NCBI RefSeq assembly: GCF_025399895.1
Contig: NZ_JAODUA010000014.1
Span: 1-64,000 of the forward strand
DNA length: 64,000 nucleotides
Reading direction: 5' to 3'
From: Streptomyces sp. ASQP_92
Lineage (GTDB): Bacteria > Actinomycetota > Actinomycetes > Streptomycetales > Streptomycetaceae
A program made the translations under genes and the position numbers. This document shows positions 1-8,646 of the stretch, in pieces (the stretch's first letter is position 1; each line of letters starts with the position of its first letter). The notes below the pieces were generated by a model. That model saw only the letters and a list, made by a program, of their open reading frames with translations. It was not told the DNA's origin and did no database searches.

Positions 1-408
1 GCGCGGGAGGGCGACGCAGACGTTCTTGCCGCCGTCCATGCTGGGTGTAACGGCCACGCTGCGGGCGAGCTTGCGGACCAGGAGCCAGCCGAAGCCGCCC
101 TCGTATCCGCGAAGGTCGGGCAGGCGCTCGCGCGGTGGTTCGGGGCTCGGGTCCCGGACGCTGATGTGCAGCGAGCGGCGGTCGGCGGCCAGGTGCAGCG
201 CCGTGGCGCCGCCCGCGTGCCGCACGGCGTTGGTGACGAGTTCGGAGACGACGAGGAGCACGTTCTCGGCGCTTTCCCGCGACGGCAGGGGCGCCAGTGC
301 GGAGAGAAAGGTACGGGCCTCGTCGCGGGCCTGGGCCGGCGTGGCCGGTCCCATGGTCCGTTCAACGGTGCCCGGTGAAGCGCCGGTGCTGGCAGGCGGG
401 CGCGCCAT
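1..408 (-). CDS. RsbW-like ATP-binding anti-sigma regulator, 3' end cut by window edge
   Basis: The visible 136 codons start at ATG 408 and run off the left edge with no stop. The protein looks like the HATPase_c-2 fold of Streptomyces anti-sigma or serine-kinase regulators (RsbW/SpoIIAB type). The N-box SELVTNAVRHA (about residues 53-63) carries the Mg-binding Asn. A later GGFGWLLVRKL stretch corresponds to the ATP-lid and G2 region. Such proteins bind and inhibit a sigma factor or phosphorylate a STAS partner in the cytoplasm. No STAS or sigma gene is adjacent in the visible part, so the partner is unknown. The gene lies 128 nt downstream of the SDR/DUF2867 gene on the same strand and could be cotranscribed with it. 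Confidence 0.8.
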   Translation of the reverse strand, partial: MARPPASTGASPGTVERTMGPATPAQARDEARTFLSALAPLPSRESAENVLLVVSELVTNAVRHAGGATALHLAADRRSLHISVRDPSPEPPRERLPDLRGYEGGFGWLLVRKLARSVAVTPSMDGGKNVCVALPR

Positions 409-536
409 GATCGAAACCCCCAGAGGATTTGCCCGTGGTTGGTTGTGGATGTACTGAAGCTTCTGCCCAGCTTCCCCAAGGCCGAACGTGTGCAAGGGCC
501 ACCGGACGTCCGGCCCGAAGCCGGTGGCGGGGCGGC

Positions 537-2078
537 TCAGGGGCCGGCGCCCGACACCTGCGACGCCCGTCCCGTCTCAGCCTCGGCGGCCTTCGCCATG
601 TTGCGGGCCATCCCGCCGAAGACGATCGCGTGGAAGGGCGACACGCTCCACCAGTAGGCGTGGCCGAGCAGTCCCCGCGGATGGAAGACCGCCCGCTGCC
701 GGTACCGGCTGCGTCCCGGTCCGGCGTCTTCGGTGGTCATCTCCAGCCAGGCGAGACCGGGCAGCCGCATCTCGGCCCGCAGGCGCAGCAGCCGGCCGGT
801 CTCGATCTCCTCGACGCGCCAGAAGTCCAGCGAGTCCCCGGCGCGCAGCCGGTGTGCGTCGCGCCGGCCGCGCCGCAGTCCGACGCCGCCCACCAGCCGG
901 TCGAGCCAGCCGCGCAGCGCCCAGGCCGCCGGGAGGGAGTACCAGCCGTGCTCGCCGCCGATGCCCTCCACCACCCGCCACAGGGCGTCGGCCGGAGCGT
1001 CGACGGCGCGCTCGCGCACATCGGTGTAGAGGCTGCCGCCCGCCCAGTCGGGGTCGGTGGGCAGCGGGTCGCTGGGGGCGCCGGGGACCGAGGCGTTGGA
1101 CCAGCGCGTCATGACCTGGGCGTCACGGACCCGTCGCAGCGCGAGGGCGAGCGCCTCGTCAAAGCCGAGGGGGGCGCCCGGCCCGTCGGGCACGTATCGC
1201 GCGATGTCGTGTTCGCCGCAGACCACCTCGTGGCGCAGCGACTCCGCGAGGGGCCGCGCGATGGCGGCGGGTACCGGGGTGACCAGGCCGATCCAGTGAC
1301 TGGAGAGTCTCGGGCTCAGCATGGGGACGGGCAGGATCAGCCGGTGCGGGAGGCCCGCCACCTTGGCGTACCGCTCCATCATGTCCCGGTACGTCATGAT
1401 GTCGGGCCCGGCGATGTCGAAGGAGCGGTTCACGTCCTCGGGCATGCGGGCGCCGGCCACCAGGTAGCGCAGGACGTCGCGGATGGCGATGGGCTGGATG
1501 CGGGTGCCGACCCAGCTCGGGGTCACCATGACCGGCAGCCGCTCGGTCAGATAGCGCAGCATCTCGAACGAGGCCGAGCCCGATCCGATCACGACGGCGG
1601 CCCGCAGCACGGCCGCCGGGACCGGGCAGGCGAGGAAGATCTCGCCCACTTCGGCGCGCGAGCGCAGATGCGGCGACAGTTCCCGCACCGGTACGTCGGC
1701 GGGGGTGAGCCCCCCGAGGTAGACGATCCGGCGCACGCCGGTGTCCGCGGCCGTGTCGGCGAACAGGCGGGCGGCGTCCCGGTCGGTCTTCTCGAACCCG
1801 GACCCGGTGCCGAGCGCGTGCACCAGGTAGTACGCGACGTCGATGCCGCGCAACGCCCGCGCGACGGAATCCGGGTCGGTGACATCGCCGCGCAGCACCT
1901 CGACCCGGCCGGCCCACGGCTGGTCGCGCAGCTTCTCCGGGGAGCGCGCCAGGCAGCGCACCGTGTGGCCGGCGGCGAGGAGTTCGGGGACGAGCCGCCC
2001 GCCCACGTACCCGGTGGCGCCGGTCACCAGGCAGGTGAGCGGCGCTCCGCCGTGCTGTGTCTCGTCTCCTGAAGGCAC
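537..2078 (-). CDS. SDR-family NAD(P)-binding oxidoreductase with C-terminal DUF2867
   Basis: The N-terminal Rossmann motif GATGYVGG lies about 10-25 residues from the start and is followed by an atypical, NmrA-like SDR domain of about 300 residues. The C-terminal 150 residues (SLYTDVRERAV onward) match the DUF2867 SRPBCC-like domain that follows this SDR type in actinobacteria. Substrate unknown; a redox role on a hydrophobic ligand is an inference. The frame is open to an ATG at 2201. I prefer GTG 2078 (513 aa) because the region between them carries an 11-bp inverted repeat that looks like the terminator of the upstream transketolase, and because the extra residues are low-complexity and lie outside the domain. 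Stop at 537. Confidence 0.8.
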   Translation of the reverse strand: MPSGDETQHGGAPLTCLVTGATGYVGGRLVPELLAAGHTVRCLARSPEKLRDQPWAGRVEVLRGDVTDPDSVARALRGIDVAYYLVHALGTGSGFEKTDRDAARLFADTAADTGVRRIVYLGGLTPADVPVRELSPHLRSRAEVGEIFLACPVPAAVLRAAVVIGSGSASFEMLRYLTERLPVMVTPSWVGTRIQPIAIRDVLRYLVAGARMPEDVNRSFDIAGPDIMTYRDMMERYAKVAGLPHRLILPVPMLSPRLSSHWIGLVTPVPAAIARPLAESLRHEVVCGEHDIARYVPDGPGAPLGFDEALALALRRVRDAQVMTRWSNASVPGAPSDPLPTDPDWAGGSLYTDVRERAVDAPADALWRVVEGIGGEHGWYSLPAAWALRGWLDRLVGGVGLRRGRRDAHRLRAGDSLDFWRVEEIETGRLLRLRAEMRLPGLAWLEMTTEDAGPGRSRYRQRAVFHPRGLLGHAYWWSVSPFHAIVFGGMARNMAKAAEAETGRASQVSGAGP

Positions 2079-2122
2079 CGGGACTCGCTCTCTGTAACGG
2101 GGGCGGCCCCGGGTGTGCCCCG

Positions 2123-2169
2123 CGCCGTACGCCGGGCCCGAGGGCACCGCTGTGGCGGGGCGTACGGCG
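2123..2169 (-). terminator. Probable terminator of the transketolase gene
   Basis: A perfect 11-bp inverted repeat (arms 2123-2133 and 2159-2169, core gccgtacgcc/ggcgtacggc) lies 64 nt past the transketolase stop. The loop is 25 nt. There is no U-tract, as is common in Streptomyces. It argues that the downstream SDR gene starts inside, not upstream of, this hairpin. Confidence 0.45.
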
Positions 2170-2232
2170 GTGTCCCCGGTTCGAGGACGGCCGCGCGGCA
2201 CCCCTGATGCCGATGATGCGCGGCCGTCCGCC

Positions 2233-4086
2233 TCAGCGCACCACGGCGCGTTCCACCAGGAGGCGTACCGCCGCGGCGATCGACTCGGCGTCGATGCCCG
2301 CCAGGTGGAGCTGTTCCTCGGGGCTCGCCGAGGCCGGCATGTTCCGCACCCCGAGCCTGACCAGGCGCGGCGCGGGGCGGCCGTCGGCGAAGGCCTCGGC
2401 CACCGCGTCCCCGATGCCGCCCTCGACGCGGTGGTCCTCGACGGTGACGAGGCATCCCGTCTCCTCGGCCGCGGTCCGCAGGGTGTCCGCGTCGACCGGC
2501 TTCACCGAGTACAGGTCGATGACGCGCACCGCGATGCCCTCCTGGCCGAGGAGTTCGCCCGCGCTCAGCGCCTCGTGGACCGTGACGCCCGCCGCCACGA
2601 TCGTCACGCGGTCCTGGTCGGTGGAGCGCAGCACCTTGGAGCCGCCGGGACGGAACTCCTCCTCGGGGCCGTAGATGACCGGGGCGTCGCCCCGGCCGGT
2701 GCGCAGATAGCGCACTCCGCTCAACTCGGCCATGGCGGCGACCAGTTGGGCGGTCTGGTTGGCGTCGCACGGATAGAGGACGGTGCTGCCGTGCACGGAC
2801 CGGAACATCGCCAGGTCCTCGAGGCCCATCTGCGAGGGGCCGTCCTGGCCGATGGAGACACCCGCGTGCGAGCCGACGAGGTTGATGTCGGCCCGGCTGA
2901 CGGCGGCCATCCGCACGAAGTCGTGGGCGCGGGTCAGGAAGGCCGCGAACGACGAGGCGAAGGGCACGTAGCCCCGGGTCTGGAAGCCCACCGCGGCCGC
3001 GACGAGCTGCTGCTCGGCGATGTAGCACTCGAAGTACCGCTCGGGGTGGTCCTTGGCGAAGAACTCGGTCCGGGTGGAGTCCCCGACCTCGCCGTCGAGG
3101 GCCACCACGTCCTCGCGCGCCGAGCCGAGTGCGGCCAGCGCCTGCCCATAGGCGTCGCGCGTGGCCACCGAGCCCCCGAGCTCGAAGCGCGGGAGTTCCA
3201 GATGGCCGTTGTCGGCCTTGCGCCGGGACGGGGCGGTGGGCGGCGCGGTGACCTCGACGCGGACGAAGCGCGGGCCGCCGAGTTCCTCGATGGCGGCGTC
3301 CGCGTCCGGCAGCGGCTTGCCGTGCTGGCCCTCCTGGTCCTCGACCTGGGCCACGCCCCGGCCCTTGCGGGTGCGGGCGATGATGGCGGTGGGCTGTCCG
3401 AGCGTGGCCGTCGCCTCGGCGAACGCGGCGTCCACCGCCTCGACATCGTGTCCGTCGATCTCGATCGTGTGCCAGCCGAAGGCCTTGAGGCGGCGGGCGT
3501 ATGCGTCGAGGTCCCAGCCGTGCCGGGTCGGGCCGCGCTGGCCGAGGCGGTTCACGTCGACGATCAGCGTCAGATTGTCGAGGTGTTCGTACGCCGCGTG
3601 CTCGGCGGCCTCCCACACCGAACCCTCGGCCATCTCGCTGTCGCCCGACAGCACCCACACCCGGAACGGGTCCTGTTCGAGCCGCTTGCCCGCGAGCGCC
3701 ATGCCCACCCCGACGGGCAGGCCCTGCCCGAGCGAGCCCGTCGCCACGTCCACCCAAGGCAGTCGCGGGGTGGGGTGGCCTTCCAGGAGGCTGTCGCGGC
3801 GGCGGAAGGTCAGCAACTGCTCGTCGTCGACGACGCCCACCGCCCGGTACATCGCGTACAGCAGCGGGGAGGCGTGGCCCTTGGAGAAGATGAGCCGGTC
3901 GTTCCCGGGGTGGTCGGGCCGGTCGAAGTCGTAGCGCAGATGGCGGGCGAGCAGGACCGCCGCCAGATCGGCGGCGGACATCGAGGAGGTGGGGTGGCCC
4001 GAGTTCGCCGCGGCGGCCGCGCGCACCGCGTCCACCCTCAACTGCTGTCCCAGGTCGGCGAGTTCGCGTGCGGATTCGCGTCGCAT
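2233..4086 (-). CDS. Transketolase
   Basis: Thiamine-diphosphate transketolase of 617 aa, the usual size. It moves two-carbon ketol units between sugar phosphates in the cytoplasmic pentose phosphate pathway. The N-terminal TPP domain shows NSGHPTSSMSAADL near residue 25 and the metal-binding GDSEMAEGSVWEA near residue 140. The pyrimidine-binding domain has YFECYIAEQQ, with the catalytic Glu region near residue 370, and a C-terminal transketolase domain follows. I chose ATG 4086 because AAGGAGTGAC sits just before it; the frame stays open to 4248 but the extra residues are low-complexity. It is distinct from the primary tkt-tal operon type because no transaldolase or zwf is adjacent, so it is probably an additional, condition-specific isozyme. 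Confidence 0.9.
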   Translation of the reverse strand: MRRESARELADLGQQLRVDAVRAAAAANSGHPTSSMSAADLAAVLLARHLRYDFDRPDHPGNDRLIFSKGHASPLLYAMYRAVGVVDDEQLLTFRRRDSLLEGHPTPRLPWVDVATGSLGQGLPVGVGMALAGKRLEQDPFRVWVLSGDSEMAEGSVWEAAEHAAYEHLDNLTLIVDVNRLGQRGPTRHGWDLDAYARRLKAFGWHTIEIDGHDVEAVDAAFAEATATLGQPTAIIARTRKGRGVAQVEDQEGQHGKPLPDADAAIEELGGPRFVRVEVTAPPTAPSRRKADNGHLELPRFELGGSVATRDAYGQALAALGSAREDVVALDGEVGDSTRTEFFAKDHPERYFECYIAEQQLVAAAVGFQTRGYVPFASSFAAFLTRAHDFVRMAAVSRADINLVGSHAGVSIGQDGPSQMGLEDLAMFRSVHGSTVLYPCDANQTAQLVAAMAELSGVRYLRTGRGDAPVIYGPEEEFRPGGSKVLRSTDQDRVTIVAAGVTVHEALSAGELLGQEGIAVRVIDLYSVKPVDADTLRTAAEETGCLVTVEDHRVEGGIGDAVAEAFADGRPAPRLVRLGVRNMPASASPEEQLHLAGIDAESIAAAVRLLVERAVVR

Positions 4087-4424
4087 GTCACTCCTTGCGT
4101 TCGACGGCCCGGCGGGCCGGTCGGTGCGGGCGGTCGGTGATGTCCGGGGCGAGGGCGGCCTCATGGCCCGGGCGCACCTCCTGGGTCCACCCGGATCGGC
4201 GGCCCTCCTGACGTCGGGTATCCCCGGGTCTCCGGGCCAAACGGTCACATACTGTCGTCAACCGGGAGCCTTCCCTGGGATCATCCGACCCTCGCCACGC
4301 CCGCGTCGGATCACCCGAGTGGTGGCCGCCGTCCGGGAGGATCGGTCCAGCCGGTGTCCTGCGCCCGTCGCGGGCCGTACGCCGCCCGTCCGACGCATCA
4401 CGTACGCCTTGAGGAGCCGACCAA
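4087..4424. other. Divergent intergenic region, transketolase / photolyase
   Basis: 338 nt without a convincing gene; it must hold both promoters. I see no clear -35/-10 pair. A GGGTAT hexamer at 4216-4221 resembles a sigma-B-type -10 toward the photolyase but has no matching upstream element. Confidence 0.4.
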
Positions 4425-5783
4425 GTGACCGTGTCCGTAGTGCTGTTCACGTCAGATCTGCGGTTGCACGACAACCCGGTGCTGTCCGCCGCCGTGCGCG
4501 GCTCCGACGCGGTGGTGCCGCTGTTCGTGGACGACGACGGGGTGCGGGCGGCCGGATTCGACGCGCCCAACCGGCAGGCCTTCTTGGCCGACTGCCTCAC
4601 CGATCTCGACAGCGGGCTGCGGGCGCGCGGCGGCCACCTGGTCGTCCGGAGCGGCGATGTCGTGGCCGAGGTGTGCGCCGTGGTGTCCGCGACCGGGGCA
4701 CGGCAGGTGCACCTGGCGGGCGGCGTGAGCCAGTACGCGGCACGGCGCGAGGGACGGCTGCGGGCGGCGCTCGACGAGATCGGCTGTGCGCTGTCGGTCC
4801 ATGACGCCGTGGTGACCGCGCTGGCGCCGGGGGCCGTCACCCCCGCGGACCGGGACCACTACACCGTCTTCACGCCGTATCTGCGGCGCTGGTCCGAAGC
4901 GGGCGTACGCGAGGTGGTGGCGGCGCCCCGGAAGATCGCGACGCCCGATGTCGCGCCCGGCACCCTGCCCCGGCGCGCCGATGTGGGCGGGGTGTCGCCG
5001 GGTCTGATGGCAGGCGGTGAGACGGAGGGCAGGAAACGCCTTCGGCAGTGGCTCTCCGGCGGCATCGCCGGATACGAGGAGGGCCACGACGATCTGGCGG
5101 GCGACGCCACCTCCCGCCTCTCGCCGTTCCTCCACTTCGGCGCCCTGTCCGCCGTGGAACTGATCCACGCGGCACGGCGCGAGGGCTCCCCGGGGGCGCA
5201 GGCGTTCGTACGGCAGCTCGCGTGGCGGGACTTCCACCACCAGGTGCTCGCGGCACGGCCCGCGTCGGCGCACCAGGACTACCGTCCGCGCGGCGACCGG
5301 TGGCGCGACGACGAGCGGGAGATCGCCGCGTGGCGCGCGGGCCGCACCGGCTATCCGCTGGTGGACGCGGCGATGCGGCAGCTCGCGCACGAGGGGTGGA
5401 TGCACAACCGGGGCCGGATGCTGGTGGCCAGCTTCCTCACCAAGACGCTGTACGCCGACTGGCGGACCGGCGCCCGCCACTTCCTCGACCTCCTGGTCGA
5501 CGGCGACCTCGCCAACAACCAGCTCAACTGGCAGTGGATGGCGGGGACCGGCACCGACACCCGCCCCAACCGGGTGCTCAACCCGGTGGTCCAGGGCAAG
5601 CGCTTCGATCCGCTCGGCACCTATGTGGGCCGCTGGGTGCCCGAACTCGCGGGCCTGGCGCGCGGGGTCGTCCACGAGCCGTGGAAGCTGAAGCCGGCGG
5701 AGCGGGCGGCCCTCGACTACCCCGAGCCGATCGTGGACCTCGCCGAGGGCCGGGCCCGTTTCGAGCGCGCCCGCGGGGTCTGA
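4425..5783 (+). CDS. phr: Deoxyribodipyrimidine photolyase (cryptochrome/photolyase family)
   Basis: Repairs UV-induced cyclobutane pyrimidine dimers using FAD and blue light. The 452 aa length is normal for class I enzymes. The N-terminal alpha/beta antenna domain begins VVLFTSDLRLHDNPVL, a photolyase hallmark. The C-terminal FAD domain contains GRMLVASFL, the DGD..NN..WQWMAGTGTD segment and NPVVQGKRFDP. The GTG start at 4425 is preceded by TTGAGGAG. It is a single-gene unit divergent from transketolase and followed by a 300-nt gap. Light-responsive control is likely for the family, but no LitR-type site is obvious here. Confidence 0.95.
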   Translation: MTVSVVLFTSDLRLHDNPVLSAAVRGSDAVVPLFVDDDGVRAAGFDAPNRQAFLADCLTDLDSGLRARGGHLVVRSGDVVAEVCAVVSATGARQVHLAGGVSQYAARREGRLRAALDEIGCALSVHDAVVTALAPGAVTPADRDHYTVFTPYLRRWSEAGVREVVAAPRKIATPDVAPGTLPRRADVGGVSPGLMAGGETEGRKRLRQWLSGGIAGYEEGHDDLAGDATSRLSPFLHFGALSAVELIHAARREGSPGAQAFVRQLAWRDFHHQVLAARPASAHQDYRPRGDRWRDDEREIAAWRAGRTGYPLVDAAMRQLAHEGWMHNRGRMLVASFLTKTLYADWRTGARHFLDLLVDGDLANNQLNWQWMAGTGTDTRPNRVLNPVVQGKRFDPLGTYVGRWVPELAGLARGVVHEPWKLKPAERAALDYPEPIVDLAEGRARFERARGV

Positions 5784-5868
5784 CCGACGGCGCCGGGTGG
5801 CTCAGGTCACACGCATGGAGCGGCGGCGCCGGGGCACTCGAACGTCAAGCCCCCCTCAGGGCCCCACA

Positions 5869-5895
5869 GGGCCAGGCGTCCCCCCGACCTGGCCC
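5869..5895. terminator. Weak hairpin between convergent genes
   Basis: An 8-bp inverted repeat (5869-5876/5888-5895, ggccagg...cctggcc core) with an 11-nt loop lies in the 300-nt gap between the photolyase and the convergent PP2C gene. It could act on either strand. Nothing else recognisable is in 5784-6083. Confidence 0.35.
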
Positions 5896-6083
5896 GGGCT
5901 TGCGGCCCCGCCGTCCCTCCCCCCGGACGCGCGGGGCCGCTTCGTGTCCGCCCGCCGACGGCCGCCCGTACGCGGCCGCCGGGGCCGGCGAGCCGGGCCC
6001 GAGGCGCCGGACGGGAGGCTTTGGCCCGATGCGCTGGAGTTGCCGGAGCCGGACCCGCACGGACTGACGACCGCCCGGCCCGG

Positions 6084-8597
6084 CTAGCGCACGGTGACCC
6101 CGATGAGACAGGTGTCGTCGTCGGTGTCCGCGTTGGTGTAGCGCAGCAGATGGTCGAGCTGGTCCTCCAGATACCCCTCGCGCCCCAACTGGCGTGGTGT
6201 GCGGGCGACTTGGAGCAGGTTCTCCAGGGAGTCCTGCACCGACCGGTCCCGGCGCTCGATCAGCCCGTCCGTGTACATCAACAGGGTGTCGCCGGTCTCC
6301 AGCTTGGTGTGGCCCTCCTCGTACGTGGCCTGCCCGACGGCCCCCAGGAGGATGCCGCCGAGCTTGGGCAGCGTCGCCGCCTTGCCCCCGCGCATCAGGA
6401 CGGGCGGCAGATGGCCGGCCCTGGCCCAGCGCAGTTCGCGCGAGCCCGGATCGTAGAGACCGCACACCGCGGTGGCCGTGACGTTGTCGGTGAGGTGGTG
6501 GGTGACGGTGTTGAGCCACGCCAGGAGCTGGGCGGGACCGGCTCCGGTGGTGGCGAGCCCGCGCAGCGCGTTGCGCAGCGCGACCATGCCGGTCGCCGCC
6601 TCGATGCCGTGTCCCGCCACGTCGCCCACGCACAGCAGCACCTGGCCCGAGGGAAGCGCCACGGCGTCGTACCAGTCGCCGCCGACGAGGTGGTCCTTCT
6701 CGGCGGGCCGGTAGCGCACGGCGACGCTGAGGTTGTGCAGGTCCACGGGCCCATGGCTGGGCGGCATGATCGCGTGCTGCAACTGGAGGGCCAGCCGGTT
6801 GCGTTCGGCCGTCTCCTGCTGGCTCTGGGCGAGCTGGTCCCGGGTGGCCGCGAGCGCGACCTCGGTCCAGTGCTGGGCAGAGACGTCCTGGTAGGCGCCG
6901 CGCACCGCGGTGACCCGGGCGTTGTCGTCCAGCACGGGCTCGGCGACCACCCGGATGTGCCGGGCCACGCTGTCGGCGCGCTGGAGCCGGAAGGCGGTGG
7001 AGGCGGGCCGCTGGTGGTGGAGCAGGGAGCGCAGGAACCGGCCGATGGAGTGGGCGTCGTCCGGGTGGACGTGCGCGGCCAGATGCTCCAGGGGGATCGG
7101 TTCGGCGGTGGGCAGCAGGCCGTGGAGCTCGAAGAGGGTCTCGTTCCAGGCGATGTCGCCGGTGAGGAAGTTCTCCTCGAACCCGCCGATCCGGCCCAGG
7201 CGTTGGGCGTGCTGCAACAGGCTGGCGACCTTCGGTGTGCCGTCGTCCAGACGCAGCACCACGACCACGTGGTTGCCCTGGCGGCTGATGCTGACCTGGG
7301 CCTGGGTGGTCAGCGAGATGGTGTCGACCACGGCCGCGAGCCGCATGCGCTCGGCGCGGAAGGGCTCGCCGGTGGCGAGGACGTGCTCCACCTTCTCGAA
7401 GAGTCCGCCGGGCTCGGCCGCGAGCGGGTACGCGTCGAGGAGCAGGGCGCCCGCGATCACGTTGCGGGGCCGGCCGGCGAAGTCGACGAAGCTCGAATTG
7501 ACGTGCCGGATCAGGAAGTCGGCAGGGGTGTCCGCCGTGTCGAGGAGCGGCTGGAGCACCAGACAGGGGTCGTTGAGCCCGTCGGTGAGGTCGAGCAGTT
7601 CGGTGAGCCGGGGGTCGACGGGCTCCTTGGACCGGGAGTCGTCGGCGGCGGAGTGGCTCTCCAGGGCGATCGCGCACAGTTCGGCCAGCACCTGCACCTG
7701 GCGCTCGATGGACTGGGACTGCTCGGGGAGCCGGCCGGGCCAGCAGATTTCGAGTACGCCGATGATGCGGCCACCGGCGCCGGCCGGTACCGCGACCCGG
7801 CCGCCGCCCACCTCGCGCAGCCCGATCGAGGGCAGCGCCGCCTCGGCGAGCATGTCGTAACTCACGGTCGCACGTTCGTCGAGGGCGCGCCGGGCCGGGG
7901 TGGGTACGCCGGGCGGCACATGGCGCCAGCGGGCCGGCTCCTCCTCCGTGAACCCGGCGCTGCCGGCCAGGGACAGGGACTGGTCGGCGTGGGCGGCCCA
8001 GATGGCCACGGCGACCGCGCCCAGCGGCGCCAGGGCGTGCTGAAGGATGGACTGCGCCACGGACTGCGCGTCGCCGGCCGCGATGGCGCCCGCCTCGGCG
8101 CTGCGCAGGCGCAGGCCGACGGAGGCCCTGGCCGGCTGGACGGCGTCGGTGACGAAGTCCCGGGCCACGTCGGCGATCTTGTCCCGGGTCGCCTGGTTGA
8201 CGAGGTCGGCGGCCAGTTCGAGCGTGGACATGCCGGACTGCTCGGCCAGGCTTTCCAGTTGGGCCGCGGCTTCGACGGGGCTGCAACTCAGACGCTCGAC
8301 GAGGATGCCGCATGCCAGGTCGACCAGGGCGCGCCCGTCGGCCTCGGCCTGGGCGCGCTGGAGCTGCTCCTGCAAGCGGCGGACGCTGTCCGCGAGGCGG
8401 CCCACGGCGCCCGCGCCCTCGGCCGGATCGGCGCTCGTCGCCACGGTGGCACCCGTCGCCAGGTCGACAGCTGTCGCCGGGCCGGGCCCGTCCGCGGGGG
8501 CCGCGCCGGGCGCCGCCGTCTGGGCCGGCAGGGAACGGCCCGCCTTCAGAGGGCTGCCGCTCCCGTGCTCGTCCCCGGTGTGTTGGGGCTTGGACAC
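6084..8597 (-). CDS. ANTAR-GAF-PAS-PP2C (SpoIIE-type) serine phosphatase
   Basis: 837 aa cytoplasmic multi-sensor phosphatase. Order: low-complexity N-terminus (1-65); helical region matching an ANTAR domain (about 76-137, with ACGILVERL and AAQLESLAEQSG); GAF (about 165-315); two PAS-like segments (about 335-450 and 455-590); PP2C/SpoIIE domain (about 610-837). The PP2C metal ligands are visible in GGDWYDA, GDVAGHG, YTDGLIE and DDDTCLI, so it should be active. The family dephosphorylates STAS anti-anti-sigma factors. The start at 8597 is only 49 nt from the stop of the big hybrid kinase, so the two are probably one operon. OsaC, which acts with the OsaA kinase in S. coelicolor, is a comparable GAF/PAS/PP2C protein, but it carries an RsbW domain where this one has ANTAR; orthology is not claimed. 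Confidence 0.9.
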   Translation of the reverse strand: MSKPQHTGDEHGSGSPLKAGRSLPAQTAAPGAAPADGPGPATAVDLATGATVATSADPAEGAGAVGRLADSVRRLQEQLQRAQAEADGRALVDLACGILVERLSCSPVEAAAQLESLAEQSGMSTLELAADLVNQATRDKIADVARDFVTDAVQPARASVGLRLRSAEAGAIAAGDAQSVAQSILQHALAPLGAVAVAIWAAHADQSLSLAGSAGFTEEEPARWRHVPPGVPTPARRALDERATVSYDMLAEAALPSIGLREVGGGRVAVPAGAGGRIIGVLEICWPGRLPEQSQSIERQVQVLAELCAIALESHSAADDSRSKEPVDPRLTELLDLTDGLNDPCLVLQPLLDTADTPADFLIRHVNSSFVDFAGRPRNVIAGALLLDAYPLAAEPGGLFEKVEHVLATGEPFRAERMRLAAVVDTISLTTQAQVSISRQGNHVVVVLRLDDGTPKVASLLQHAQRLGRIGGFEENFLTGDIAWNETLFELHGLLPTAEPIPLEHLAAHVHPDDAHSIGRFLRSLLHHQRPASTAFRLQRADSVARHIRVVAEPVLDDNARVTAVRGAYQDVSAQHWTEVALAATRDQLAQSQQETAERNRLALQLQHAIMPPSHGPVDLHNLSVAVRYRPAEKDHLVGGDWYDAVALPSGQVLLCVGDVAGHGIEAATGMVALRNALRGLATTGAGPAQLLAWLNTVTHHLTDNVTATAVCGLYDPGSRELRWARAGHLPPVLMRGGKAATLPKLGGILLGAVGQATYEEGHTKLETGDTLLMYTDGLIERRDRSVQDSLENLLQVARTPRQLGREGYLEDQLDHLLRYTNADTDDDTCLIGVTVR

Positions 8598-8646
8598 AAG
8601 CGCTCCTTGGGAGGTGGACTGTCGTTGACGTGGTGGCCGGACGGGA

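Noticed and set aside
2113..4140. A 675-codon plus-strand frame opposite transketolase
   Set aside because: It mirrors a recognised gene, has Ala/Gly/Arg-rich sequence with no domain, and exists only because GC-rich third positions remove stops.
4216..4221. Sigma-B-type promoter for the photolyase
   Set aside because: GGGTAT is present but no convincing -35 lies at the right distance, and it is about 200 nt from the start.
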